From Micromonospora sp. WMMD882 (GTDB taxonomy: Bacteria > Actinomycetota > Actinomycetes > Mycobacteriales > Micromonosporaceae): a stretch of 64,000 bases of DNA. Positions 33,257-44,591 of the stretch are shown here, one piece after another (position 1 is the first letter of the stretch; every line of letters begins with the position of its first letter). The translations under genes were made by a program, and so were the position numbers. Location of the stretch: the NCBI RefSeq assembly GCF_027497255.1, contig NZ_CP114903.1, positions 3,782,001 to 3,846,000 of the forward strand, read 5' to 3'. Below the pieces are notes generated by a model. That model searched no databases. It saw nothing but the letters and a program-made list of their open reading frames with translations, and was not told where the DNA came from.

Positions 33257-33760
33257 ATGTCGCACGTACTCATGGTGCCGCCGGCCCCGCCGGAGCAGGC
33301 CGCCGCCCATTTCGCCGCCCGGTTGTCCGTCGAGACGGACGTCAGTGACGTGTACGCGGACCTGACGGCCGGCGTGCCCGGCCTGGTGGTGGTGGACACC
33401 CGCGGTGACGAGGCGTGGGCGTGGGGCCGGCTGCCCGGCGCGGTGCACCTGCCCACCGCCCGGATCCCGACACGCCTCCAGCCAGGCGCCGGGCATGGCG
33501 AGCTGGGCCCGCAGCGCCGCGTGCGCGAGCTGGTGCCGGCCGGCGCGACGGTGGTGACGTACTGCTGGGGGCCCGGCTGCAACGGGGCGACCCGGGCGGC
33601 GTTGGCGTTCGCCCGGCTCGGCTACCCGGTGAAGGAGATGATCGGCGGCTTCGAGTACTGGGTGCGCGAGGGCCTGCCGGTGCGCACCGATTCCGGCACG
33701 CGCCGCCGCCCGGTCGACGCCCTCACCGCGCCCCCGACCACCCCCACCTGCGCCTGCTGA
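33257..33760 (+). CDS. Rhodanese-like sulfurtransferase
   Basis: A 167-residue single rhodanese domain: VVVDTRGDEAWAWGRLPGAVHLP, and the active-site loop CWGPGCNGATRAA containing the nucleophile cysteine, then LGYPVKEMIGGFEYW. It transfers a sulfane sulfur. ATG 33257; a long upstream frame is a shadow of the AraC gene. It probably belongs to the regulon of the divergent GlxA-type regulator. Confidence 0.88.
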   Translation: MSHVLMVPPAPPEQAAAHFAARLSVETDVSDVYADLTAGVPGLVVVDTRGDEAWAWGRLPGAVHLPTARIPTRLQPGAGHGELGPQRRVRELVPAGATVVTYCWGPGCNGATRAALAFARLGYPVKEMIGGFEYWVREGLPVRTDSGTRRRPVDALTAPPTTPTCAC

Positions 33761-33843
33761 CCGCCCCACCAAACCACCCCGCCCACCCCACCCCACCCCG
33801 ACCCGCCCGACCCGACCCGCCCGACCTGGCCCGCCCCCCAGAA

Positions 33844-33897
33844 CCAGGATGTAGCGGCTTCCGCCCTGCTGGACACCGCCAGATCCTGGATGTGGCG
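33844..33897 (+). repeat. 54-bp dispersed intergenic repeat, copy A
   Basis: In the 315-bp gap 33761-34075 between convergent genes. It aligns without gaps to copy B at 35554-35607, about 43 of 54 bases identical, with conserved ends CCAGGA and GATGTGGCG. An 11-bp inverted repeat (GCGGCTTCCGC at 33854-33864 against GCGGAAGCCGC at 33904-33914) overlaps it. The preceding 80 bp are extremely C-rich and could form a G-quadruplex on the minus strand. Confidence 0.75.
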
Positions 33898-33915
33898 CCG
33901 GGAGCGGAAGCCGCC

Positions 33916-34048
33916 GGGAGCCGGCGCGGGCGGGAGCCGGCGCGGGCGGGAGCCGGCGCGGGCGGGAGCCGGCGCGGGCGGGAGCCGGCGCGGGCGGGAG
34001 CCGGCGCGGGCGGGAGCCGGCGCGGGCGGGAGCCGGCGCGGGCGGGAG
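33916..34048 (+). repeat. Eight 16-bp tandem repeats
   Basis: The unit GGGAGCCGGCGCGGGC recurs perfectly eight times from 33916 to 34043 with a partial ninth. The unit is not a multiple of three and no frame is likely to be translated, so it is a non-coding microsatellite downstream of the rhodanese and SDR genes. Confidence 0.97.
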
Positions 34049-34075
34049 TTGCTGGTCGCAGGGCACTGGGTGGGA

Positions 34076-34843
34076 TCAGGCGCGTGGGCCGAGGAACAGG
34101 CCGCCGCTGGCGTCGACGACCTGGCCGGTGACCCAGCGCGCGGCGTCGCTGGCGAGGAACGCGACCACGTCGGCGACGTCACCGAGCCCACCCAGCCGGT
34201 CCAGCGCCGTCATTCCGGTGATCAGCGCGGCCAGGCCCGGGGTCTCGAAGACCGGCCCGTTGGTCGCGGTCCGGGTGGCGCCGGGCGCGACCGCGTTGAC
34301 CGTGATGCCCCGGGCGCCGAGCTGGTTGGCCAGGGTGAGGGTCATCGTCTCGACCGCGCCCTTGGTCATGGCGAACGAGGTCTGGGTGGCGTTGGCCATC
34401 CGGGTCGCCACGGACGAGATCGTGATGATCCGACCGCCGTCGCGGAACAGGGGCAGGGCCCGCTCGATGATGAAGTACGGCGCTCGTACGTTGACCGCGA
34501 AGAGGTGGTCGAAGGCGGCCCGGGTGGTGACGCCGAGCGGGCCGGCGGGTGGGGCTGCCGCGTTGTTGACGAGGATGTCGAGTGGCCGCCCGGCCAGGCT
34601 GGCCTCGACTCCGGCGAACAGTGTCTCGACGTCGCCGTCCACGCCGAGTCGGGCGCCGACGGCGTACGCCGTGCCACCGTCCCGTTCGATCTGGTCGACC
34701 GTCGCCGTCACGCCGTCCCGGTCGGTGTCGAAGTGCGCGACGACGACCGCTCCGCGCGCGGCCAGCCGGATCGCGACGGCCTGCCCGATGCCGCGTGACG
34801 CGCCGGTCACCAGGGCGGTCCTGCCGCTGAGGTCGCTCGTCAT
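34076..34843 (-). CDS. SDR-family protein with Phe in place of the catalytic Tyr
   Basis: A 255-residue SDR: TGASRGIG (13-20), NNAA at 93-96, serines at 143-144 (ISSV). The position of the catalytic tyrosine is phenylalanine, F157 in SFAMTK, while K161 is kept. The codon reads TTC on the minus strand. Such SDRs may have altered activity or only bind cofactor. It is divergent from a TetR gene, the usual substrate-inducible pair, with overlapping operator-like sequences. ATG 34843; frames reaching further upstream overlap the operator and the TetR gene. Confidence 0.85.
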   Translation of the reverse strand: MTSDLSGRTALVTGASRGIGQAVAIRLAARGAVVVAHFDTDRDGVTATVDQIERDGGTAYAVGARLGVDGDVETLFAGVEASLAGRPLDILVNNAAAPPAGPLGVTTRAAFDHLFAVNVRAPYFIIERALPLFRDGGRIITISSVATRMANATQTSFAMTKGAVETMTLTLANQLGARGITVNAVAPGATRTATNGPVFETPGLAALITGMTALDRLGGLGDVADVVAFLASDAARWVTGQVVDASGGLFLGPRA

Positions 34844-34893
34844 GTTAGTCACTCCCTGAATGTTAGTCACTATCACTACGTTAGTGTCTAACA
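34842..34893. promoter_or_regulatory. Operator region between SDR and TetR
   Basis: The 51-bp divergent gap holds a 12-bp direct repeat ATGTTAGTCACT at 34842-34853 and 34861-34872, and a palindrome GTTAGTGTCTAAC at 34880-34892. These are candidate TetR binding sites covering both promoters. The first copy overlaps the SDR start codon. Confidence 0.65.
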
Positions 34894-34894
34894 C

Positions 34895-35497
34895 ATGAGC
34901 GAGCGGCAATCGACACTGCGGGAGCGACGACGGGCCGAGACGCAGCGCGCGATCCAGCGGCACGCGGTGCGGTTGTTCGTCGAGCGCGGGTACGACCGGA
35001 CGACCGTGAACGACGTCGCCGAGGCCGCGGGCGTGTCGCCGATGACGGTGTACCGGCACTTCCCGACCAAGGAGGACCTCGTCCTTGTGGACCAGAACGG
35101 CCCGCTGCTCGCCGAGCGGATCGCCGCGACGCCGGCCGGGCAGCCCCTCGCGCGCCGCGTCGGCAGCGCGCTCGTCGAATCGGCGCGGACGTTGACCGCC
35201 GGCGACGACGGGTTCCTGCTGGCCCGCCTCCGGTTGATGATCTCGACGCCCGCCCTGCGCGCCCGGCACCTGGACAACCAGTACGTGCTGCAACAGGCCA
35301 TCGTGGACGGGCTCGGAGCGGAGGCCGCCGGCCCGGATCAGGCGTTCCGCGCCGCGGCGGCGGCCAGCGCCTGCCTGGCCGCCATGCACACCGCGCTGGT
35401 GCGGTGGGCGGCCGACGACGGCCGCAGCGAGCTGCCCGACCTGATCGCGGAGGCGCTGGCAGCCGTCCTCGACGACGTCGCGCCAGGGCGGGGCTGA
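34895..35497 (+). CDS. TetR-family transcriptional regulator
   Basis: A 200-residue TetR protein with the N-terminal HTH (RHAVRLFVERGYDRTTVNDVAEAAGVSPMTVYRHFPTKEDLV in its usual three helices, shown by TTVNDVAEAAGVSPMTVYRH). The C-terminal ligand-binding domain is helical. It probably represses itself and the divergent SDR gene. Its end faces the PI-PLC-GH18 gene convergently across copy B of the dispersed repeat. Confidence 0.93.
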   Translation: MSERQSTLRERRRAETQRAIQRHAVRLFVERGYDRTTVNDVAEAAGVSPMTVYRHFPTKEDLVLVDQNGPLLAERIAATPAGQPLARRVGSALVESARTLTAGDDGFLLARLRLMISTPALRARHLDNQYVLQQAIVDGLGAEAAGPDQAFRAAAAASACLAAMHTALVRWAADDGRSELPDLIAEALAAVLDDVAPGRG

Positions 35498-35553
35498 GCC
35501 CTTCCCCGCCCTCCGGGTCGGGCGGCCCCTGCGGCGATCCGGTCCTCCGATAT

Positions 35554-35607
35554 CCAGGAAGATGCGGGTTCAGCACGGCTGAACGCCGCCACATCCTTGA
35601 TGTGGCG
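35554..35607 (+). repeat. 54-bp dispersed intergenic repeat, copy B
   Basis: Second copy of the element found at 33844, same length and about 80 percent identity, again between convergent genes. Its right half forms a strong hairpin at 35584-35610 (CGCCGCCACATC, loop CTT, exact complement), so it may also end transcription. Confidence 0.75.
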
Positions 35608-35610
35608 GCG
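35584..35610. terminator. Bidirectional hairpin between TetR and chitinase genes
   Basis: A perfect 12-bp stem with a 3-nt loop lying about 85 bp after TetR and 70 bp after the PI-PLC-GH18 stop. It is part of repeat copy B, so terminator function is inferred from structure and position. Confidence 0.55.
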
Positions 35611-35665
35611 CCCAGCCCGACCGGCCCAGCCCGACCGGCCCAGCCCGACCGGCCCAGCGGGCCGG
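35611..35665 (+). repeat. 14-bp tandem repeats adjoining copy B
   Basis: CCCAGCCCGACCGG occurs three times perfectly from 35611 to 35652 with a degenerate fourth unit. It directly follows the hairpin of repeat copy B, as the 16-bp repeats follow copy A. Confidence 0.9.
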
Positions 35666-35679
35666 AGCCCCGGGGCGGT

Positions 35680-38523
<2,844 letters not shown>

Positions 38524-38632
38524 CGGTGTCGTCCTCCTCCTGGAACGGTATGCGACAGGACGAGCCTCGCCCGTGACGTACGGCGGAGACATCGGCTGCG
38601 GTACGTAGGTATTGAGATTGATCTCCCTACGG

Positions 38633-41587
38633 CTACCGGCTGCCGACCGCCCGCATGATCTCCAGCCGGGAGTGCAGGCCCAGCTTGCCGAGGATGTTGG
38701 ACACGTGCGTCTGCACGGTGCGCCGGGACAGGAACAGCTCACCGGCGATGTCCGGGTTGGACATTCCCCGCGCCACCAGCTCCACGATCCGCGTCTCCGC
38801 CGGGGTCAACGCCTCCCAGCCGCTGCTGCTGCGCCGGTGCGCGCTGCGCGGTCCCCGCCGCACCCCGTACGGGCGCAGCCGCGCCTCCGCCCGCCGCGCG
38901 TCCCACTCCGCTCCCAGGTCGGCGTAGCCGCGCACGGCGTCGGTCAGCGCGGCCCGGGCCGGCACGGTCCGCCCCTGCCCGGCGAAGCGCGCCGCCGCCT
39001 CCGTCAGGGCCAGCGCCGCCTGCGCCGGCCAGCCGTCCCGCCGGTAGTCGGCCGCCGCGACCAGCAGCGCGTCCGGGTCGTCGTCGAGCTGCGCCCGGCA
39101 GCACACGACCGCCGGGTCGGCCGCCACGCCGCCCCGGGCGGCGGCCCCGGCCACGCCGTCCGCGCCGCCACCGGCGGCCACGCCGTCCGCGCCGCCACCG
39201 GCGGCCACGCCGTCCGCGCCGCCACCGGCGGCCACACCGTCCGCGCCGCCACCGGCGGCCCCGCCGCCACGGGCGGCGGCGTCCGCGCGGCAGGCGTCGG
39301 CGGCGGCCTCGGCGGTGGCCCGGTCACCGACGGACAGCGCCAACCGGACCAGGTCCGGCATCATCTCCCACCGGGTCCGCTGCCCCTGCACCGGCGAGCG
39401 CCCCAGCCAGCCGGACATCAGCTCCACGGCACGCGGGACGTCCCCGGCGGCCTCCGCGCGCAACGCCCACGCGGCGGTGACCCGCCAGTTCGCCGGGCCA
39501 CCCTGACCGGGCGGACCGGCCGCCCGCAGGTACGTCTCGGCCGCGCCCCGGTCGCCCCGGCGCAACGCGATCAACGCGCCGAGCGCGGCGGCGTTCAGGT
39601 TGGACACGTTGCCGAGGAACTCCGGGTCGACCCCGCCCAGGTGCACCAACGCCTCGTCCCACGCGCCACGCATGTAGCAGACCTCCGCGGCGGTCGCCTG
39701 CAACCCGGCCCCCCGGAAACTGCCCGCCCGCTCCGCCAGCACCAACGCCGGCGGCAGGCAGGCCACCGCCTCGTCCCAGCGGCCGAGCACCGCCAGGTAG
39801 GTGAGCCGGTTGTTGGCCAGCAGCAGCCGCAGGTCCGTCGCCTCCGGGTCGTCACCGAGCCCGGCCAGCGCCACGTCGATGTGCGCCACCGCCGTGGCCG
39901 GGTCACCGACCAGCGTCGCCGCGTGCCGCGCGTACCCCACGGCGAGCGGGTCGCCGGACCGCTCGGCCACCGTCAGCGCCTCCGCGACCAGCGTCTCCGC
40001 CTCGGCGGCGCGACCGGCGGTGGCCAGCGTCACCGCCCGCCAGGCGGTCAGCGTGGCCCGGCTCGCCGTCGGGGCCGACCCGTCGACCGGCTCCCGGGCC
40101 ACCTCCACCGCCTCCGGCAGCCGCCCCGCCCGGCCGGCCGCGCGCAACGTCAGGATCGTCATCCGGGTCGCCCGGTCGGCGTCCCCGCCGTGCCGGGCGA
40201 CGCTCCACGCCAGCCGGGCGGCCTCCTCGTCACGTCCCAGCCAGAACTGCGCCCGCGCGGCGCGGGCCGCCAACGCCGCCCACGACGGGTCACCGGGCCG
40301 CACCGACTCCAACACCCGGGCCAGCAGCTCCGCCGCCGCCTGCGGCACCGCGTACAGCATCCCCTCCGGCGCCTCGGCCAGCCAGCGTGCCGCCCAGCCG
40401 TCCACCCCGTGCGGGACGGCGAGCAGGTGCCGGGCCACCACGTCCACGCCCCGACCGGCGGCGGCCAGCTCACGGGCCAGGTGCCGGTGCAGCGCGTACC
40501 GGGTCGCGGGCGCCGCCTGACCCACCAGGACCTGCCGGATCAGCTCGTGCCGGAACGCCAGGCGGGCCCCGGCGGCGCGCACCACGCCCGCCGTGATGGC
40601 CTCCTCCGCCACGGCGGACAGCTCCGCCACCGAACGACCCGACCCGATGGCCAGCTCGTCCAGGTCGAAGTCGTTGCCGAGCAGCGCCGCGATCCGCAGC
40701 GTGTCGACGGTGTCGGCGCTGGGGAACCGCAACCGTCGGCCGATCGCCACCGCCAGGGACTCCGGCACCGCCCCGGGTCGGCCGTGGAACTCGGCGACCC
40801 CGTCGGTGACCCGGAGCAGCCCGTCCCGGGCCAACGCGTCGACCAGCTCCCGCGCGTAGAGCGGATTGCCGCCGGCCCGGGCCAGCTCGGCGCGGAGCAG
40901 CGGCCCCGGGGCCGGGCCCGACGACCCGGCCGGCCGCCCCCGCCCGGCGGCCAGGGCCCGGCGGGCCAGCTCGGCCACGTCGTCGTCGGCGAGCCGGTCC
41001 AGGACGACCACCTCCCCGCCGCGCCGGTGGACCAGCTCACGCAGTCGCGCCACCGTCGCCCGGTACGGCACCGGCCGGGCCGCGCCCACCAGCAGCAGCG
41101 GGATCTGGTCCACCGCCCGCGCCAGCCGGCCCCACAGCAGCAGGCTCGGCTCGTCCGCCCAGTGCAGGTCCTCCGCGACCAGGGCCAGCGGGCCGCCCCC
41201 GCACCGCCGGTCCACCAGCTCCAGCATCCGCTCGCCGGCCGCCAGCACCGGATCGGCCGCCCCGGACCCGCCCGTCTCGCCGCGCAGCAGCCGGGCGATC
41301 TCGACGACCGCCGGGTCCGCCGCCCGCCCGGACACGTCGAGACAGTCGGCCATCAGCCGCAACGGGAACGGCTGCACCAGCTCGTCCCCCGCGCCCCGGG
41401 CCACCCCGCCACCGGACGCCACCACCCGGGCGGTCACCGCGTCCAGCAGCGCCGACTTGCCGATGCCGGGCCCGCCCTCGACCCAGGCCAGCCCGCCCCG
41501 CCCGGCGGCGAGCCCGTCGACGAGCGTGTGCAGCCGGCGCAGTTCGTCGGCACGCCCGACGATCCCCCCATCGAACCCCCCCGACAT
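38633..41587 (-). CDS. LAL-type LuxR regulator with AAA ATPase domain
   Basis: A 984-residue regulator of the MalT/LAL class. Near residue 40 is Walker A GGPGIGKSALL of an AAA/NACHT-type ATPase; the middle is helical repeats (likely TPR); residues about 925-984 are a LuxR helix-turn-helix (LTPAETRIVELVARGMSNPDIAGEL). Between them at about 775-811 is a nonapeptide AGGGADGVA repeated four times, coded by 27-bp tandem DNA repeats. It is divergent from a CHAT gene with 115 bp between starts, so it may sense a signal and activate the neighbouring protease system. Confidence 0.9.
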   Translation of the reverse strand: MSGGFDGGIVGRADELRRLHTLVDGLAAGRGGLAWVEGGPGIGKSALLDAVTARVVASGGGVARGAGDELVQPFPLRLMADCLDVSGRAADPAVVEIARLLRGETGGSGAADPVLAAGERMLELVDRRCGGGPLALVAEDLHWADEPSLLLWGRLARAVDQIPLLLVGAARPVPYRATVARLRELVHRRGGEVVVLDRLADDDVAELARRALAAGRGRPAGSSGPAPGPLLRAELARAGGNPLYARELVDALARDGLLRVTDGVAEFHGRPGAVPESLAVAIGRRLRFPSADTVDTLRIAALLGNDFDLDELAIGSGRSVAELSAVAEEAITAGVVRAAGARLAFRHELIRQVLVGQAAPATRYALHRHLARELAAAGRGVDVVARHLLAVPHGVDGWAARWLAEAPEGMLYAVPQAAAELLARVLESVRPGDPSWAALAARAARAQFWLGRDEEAARLAWSVARHGGDADRATRMTILTLRAAGRAGRLPEAVEVAREPVDGSAPTASRATLTAWRAVTLATAGRAAEAETLVAEALTVAERSGDPLAVGYARHAATLVGDPATAVAHIDVALAGLGDDPEATDLRLLLANNRLTYLAVLGRWDEAVACLPPALVLAERAGSFRGAGLQATAAEVCYMRGAWDEALVHLGGVDPEFLGNVSNLNAAALGALIALRRGDRGAAETYLRAAGPPGQGGPANWRVTAAWALRAEAAGDVPRAVELMSGWLGRSPVQGQRTRWEMMPDLVRLALSVGDRATAEAAADACRADAAARGGGAAGGGADGVAAGGGADGVAAGGGADGVAAGGGADGVAGAAARGGVAADPAVVCCRAQLDDDPDALLVAAADYRRDGWPAQAALALTEAAARFAGQGRTVPARAALTDAVRGYADLGAEWDARRAEARLRPYGVRRGPRSAHRRSSSGWEALTPAETRIVELVARGMSNPDIAGELFLSRRTVQTHVSNILGKLGLHSRLEIMRAVGSR
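39151..39258 (-). repeat. Four 27-bp tandem repeats inside the LAL gene
   Basis: The 27-bp unit CCACGCCGTCCGCGCCGCCACCGGCGG occurs four times almost unchanged; shown as its 9-residue product AGGGADGVA. The reading frame is kept, so the copy number can vary without a frameshift, giving a flexible linker of variable length. Confidence 0.93.
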
Positions 41588-41702
41588 GCGCGCAAGGCTA
41601 CCGTCCGGCGACCGTGCGTGCGCGGCTGGCGTCGGCCCGTCCCGGCGGGCGGAACCGCCGTCCGTCAGGTCCGGGTGTGCGCGCAGACAGGTGGCTGAGC
41701 CG

Positions 41703-44501
41703 GTGACCGCGTCCTCCTCGGCCGTCGACCGGCTGAGCGAGGTGATCGGGTCGCTGCCGCCGCCGCAACGACCCCCGCTGGTGTACGCGCGCTGCTGGCT
41801 GCGGGTGGTCGGGTACGAGACCGGGGGCCGTGACGTCGACCAGCTCACCGCCGCGCTCGCCGACTTCGCCGCCCTGCCGGAGGACCTGCCCGGCCGGCCC
41901 CGCCTGGCGGCCGTCCTGGTCACCCTGCAACTCCAGGCCGGCCGGCTGCGGACCGCCGACGCCATCGTGCGGGCTGACGCCTGGGCCGCCGTCGCCGACC
42001 AGGACCCGTACCCGCTGCCCCAGTGGCCGTACGTGCGGGCCGCCGTGACCTCGCTGGACCTGCTGCGCGCCGGCCAGCACGGCGCGCCGGGCTTCTCCCC
42101 GCACGCCGCGCTGGCCGAGCTGGACCGGCTCACCGCGATCGTCGGCGGCCGGCAGCCGTACGCGACGATGCTGGACTCGGCCCGGGTCGGTCTGACCCAC
42201 CTGCGGGCCCAGCAGGACCACGACCTGTCCGGCTTCGACGAGGCGCTCGCCGCGGTGATCCGGCTCCTCGGTCAGCCGCGCCTGCGGCGGTCCGCCGGCG
42301 CGCGGCTGATGCCCGCGTTGCTGGCCGCCCAGCGGGCCGCGGCGACCGGCGACCCCGACGAGACCGACGCCGCCCTGCGCCGGCTGCTCGCCGAGATCGA
42401 CGCGGTGCCGCCGGCCGAGCTGGACCGGGCCGGCGGCGCCGGGCTCCGCGCGATGGTGGCGGCGGCCCTGGTGCCGATGCCGGACGCGGACCCGTCCGCG
42501 TCTGACGCGACGACCTCCCGGCTGCGGATCGACGCCCTGCGCGACGAGCTCCGCAAACCCGGCCTGCCGGACCCGCACCGGGCGACGCTGCTGTCCTCGC
42601 TGGGCACGGCCGAGCTGATGGTCGGCGCCGACGACGCCGGCCTGCTCGGCGAGGCGGTGCGGCACCTGCGGGAGGCCGCCCGGCTGACCCCGCCGCACGA
42701 CGCCCGGCACACCCACCGGCTGATGGGCGCCGGCACCGCGTACCTGCGCCGGTGGGAGGTCACCGGCGCGGTCGAGGACCGCGCCGAGGCGATCCGGCTG
42801 CTGGAGGGCGCCCGCCGGAGCACCGGCGGCACGGCGAACTGGGTGTGGACGATGGCCGCCAACCCGCTCGCCCACGCCTACCGCAGCGCCGGACAGCGCG
42901 ACCGGGGCCGCGAGGTGGCGCTGGGCGGGCTGCGCGGCCACGCCTGGAACGCGCTCGTGCAGGCCGGCACCACCCGGACGTACCAGGTCGCCCGGCAGGC
43001 CGCGGACGACGCCCTGGACGTGGCCCGCTGGTGCCTGGCCGACAACGAGCCGGCCGCCGCCGCGACCGCCCTGGAAGCGGGACGCGGCCTGATGATCCAC
43101 GCGGCGACGGTCACCCGTGACCTCGCCACCCAGCTCACCGAGCGCGGCGAGGAGGAGCTGGCCGGGCGGTGGCGCGCGGCGGTGGCCCGGCACGGGCCCG
43201 ACGAGGTGCCGACCGAGCTGCGGCTACGGGCGCTCAGCGCGGTCACCGGCATCCCGGTCGACGAGGTCGGCACGGTCACCGGCAGCCCGGACAGCGGCAC
43301 CGGTCGGCTCCTCGACCCGCCGACGCCGCACGAGATCCGGGCGGCGCTGCTCGCCCTCGGCGTGGACGCCCTCGTCTACCTGGCCCCCGGCGACCAGGGG
43401 ATCGGGGCGGCGGTGCTGATCCCGGCCACCGACGTGCCGGACTGGATCCCGCTGCCCGGCCTGACCGCCGCCGCCTGCGCGGAAGCCGAGCGCCGGGTCA
43501 CCACGCTGACCGGGGACGCGGCCCGGGACCTCCCCTCGGCCGGCGGTGGGGCCCGGTGGGACGGCGTCTGCGACTGGGCGTGGCAGGTCGCCGTCGGCCC
43601 GCTGCTCGACCGGCTCGGCGCGACCGGGCAGCGGCCGGCCCGGCTGGTGCTGGTCCCGGTGCGGGAGCTGGCCCGGGTGCCGTGGCACGCGGCCCGCCGG
43701 CAGGTCGCCGGCCGCGTCGAGTACGCGCTGAGCCGGGCCGTCTTCTCGTACGCCGCCTCGGCCCGACTGTTCTGCGCGGCGGCCTGGGGCGGACCCGCGC
43801 CGCTCGGTGACGGCGGCCTCGTCGTCGGCGACCCGGACACCGCCGGGACGGCCGGCGACCTGCCGGCGGCCCGTGCCGAGGCGCTGGCCGTACGGGACGT
43901 CTTCCACCCGACGGCCCGGTACGTGGGCCGGGCCGCCGACGGGACGACCGCCGCCGACGGGCCGGGCAGCCGGGCGCAGGTCGTCGACTGGCTGGCCGAC
44001 CCGACCGGCGGGGGCCTGCTGCACCTGGCCTGCCACGGTGTCGTCCGGGCCGCCGACGTCACCACCGGCGAGTCGTCGTACCTGCTGCTCGCCGGTGGGG
44101 AACGGCTCGCGGCGGAGGAGCTGGCCCGGCTGCTGACCGCCCGCGCGGCCCGCCCGGTGGCCCTGGCGGTGCTGGCCGCCTGCCGCAGCGGCGTCTCCGG
44201 GTACGGCTACGACGAGGCGTTCAGCCTCGCCACCCTCTTCCTCGCGCACCACACCCGGTCGGTGCTGAGCACCCAGTGGAGCGTGCCGGACGCGGCGACG
44301 TCGGTGCTGATGTTCCTGTTCCACCACCACCTCACCGAGGAGGGCCTGCGGCCGGCGGACGCGCTGCGGGCCGCCCAGCTCTGGTTGGCGGGGCCGCGCC
44401 GCGAGCCGCCGGCCTCGATGCCGGAGGCGCTGCGCCGGCACCTGCCCGCCGGCCCGGTGGACCCGGTGGCCTGGGCCGGCTTCGTCCACCAGGGCCGCTG
44501 A
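41703..44501 (+). CDS. CHAT-domain caspase-like protease with helical repeats
   Basis: A 932-residue protein. The first 600 residues are helical repeat scaffolding. The C-terminal CHAT domain has both catalytic residues: His near 776 (LLHLACHGVV) and Cys near 826 (AVLAACRSGV). CHAT proteases are often executioner effectors of bacterial immune systems. GTG 41703 has AGGTGG 8 nt upstream; an in-frame GTG at 41691 is possible. It is divergent from the LAL regulator and convergent with the second CHAT gene, 90 bp away. Confidence 0.9.
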   Translation: MTASSSAVDRLSEVIGSLPPPQRPPLVYARCWLRVVGYETGGRDVDQLTAALADFAALPEDLPGRPRLAAVLVTLQLQAGRLRTADAIVRADAWAAVADQDPYPLPQWPYVRAAVTSLDLLRAGQHGAPGFSPHAALAELDRLTAIVGGRQPYATMLDSARVGLTHLRAQQDHDLSGFDEALAAVIRLLGQPRLRRSAGARLMPALLAAQRAAATGDPDETDAALRRLLAEIDAVPPAELDRAGGAGLRAMVAAALVPMPDADPSASDATTSRLRIDALRDELRKPGLPDPHRATLLSSLGTAELMVGADDAGLLGEAVRHLREAARLTPPHDARHTHRLMGAGTAYLRRWEVTGAVEDRAEAIRLLEGARRSTGGTANWVWTMAANPLAHAYRSAGQRDRGREVALGGLRGHAWNALVQAGTTRTYQVARQAADDALDVARWCLADNEPAAAATALEAGRGLMIHAATVTRDLATQLTERGEEELAGRWRAAVARHGPDEVPTELRLRALSAVTGIPVDEVGTVTGSPDSGTGRLLDPPTPHEIRAALLALGVDALVYLAPGDQGIGAAVLIPATDVPDWIPLPGLTAAACAEAERRVTTLTGDAARDLPSAGGGARWDGVCDWAWQVAVGPLLDRLGATGQRPARLVLVPVRELARVPWHAARRQVAGRVEYALSRAVFSYAASARLFCAAAWGGPAPLGDGGLVVGDPDTAGTAGDLPAARAEALAVRDVFHPTARYVGRAADGTTAADGPGSRAQVVDWLADPTGGGLLHLACHGVVRAADVTTGESSYLLLAGGERLAAEELARLLTARAARPVALAVLAACRSGVSGYGYDEAFSLATLFLAHHTRSVLSTQWSVPDAATSVLMFLFHHHLTEEGLRPADALRAAQLWLAGPRREPPASMPEALRRHLPAGPVDPVAWAGFVHQGR

Positions 44502-44591
44502 CCGGCACGGTCCACCCACCGACGCGGTCCACCCGCCGGCGTGGCTGCCGACCGGCTCGCCCGCCGGCGTGGCTCACCCCGCCGGCCCGCC

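Noticed and set aside
33257..33760. Start of the rhodanese gene within the long 32105-33760 frame
   Set aside because: The upstream 384 codons are antisense to the GlxA-type regulator; ATG 33257 is the first one after that gene.
33916..34048. CRISPR array
   Set aside because: Units are 16 bp and contiguous with no spacers, so it is a tandem microsatellite.
44502..44591. A small gene between the two convergent CHAT genes
   Set aside because: Only short GC-rich repeats (CACC/GGCGTGGC) are present; no start with a ribosome-binding site or plausible frame.
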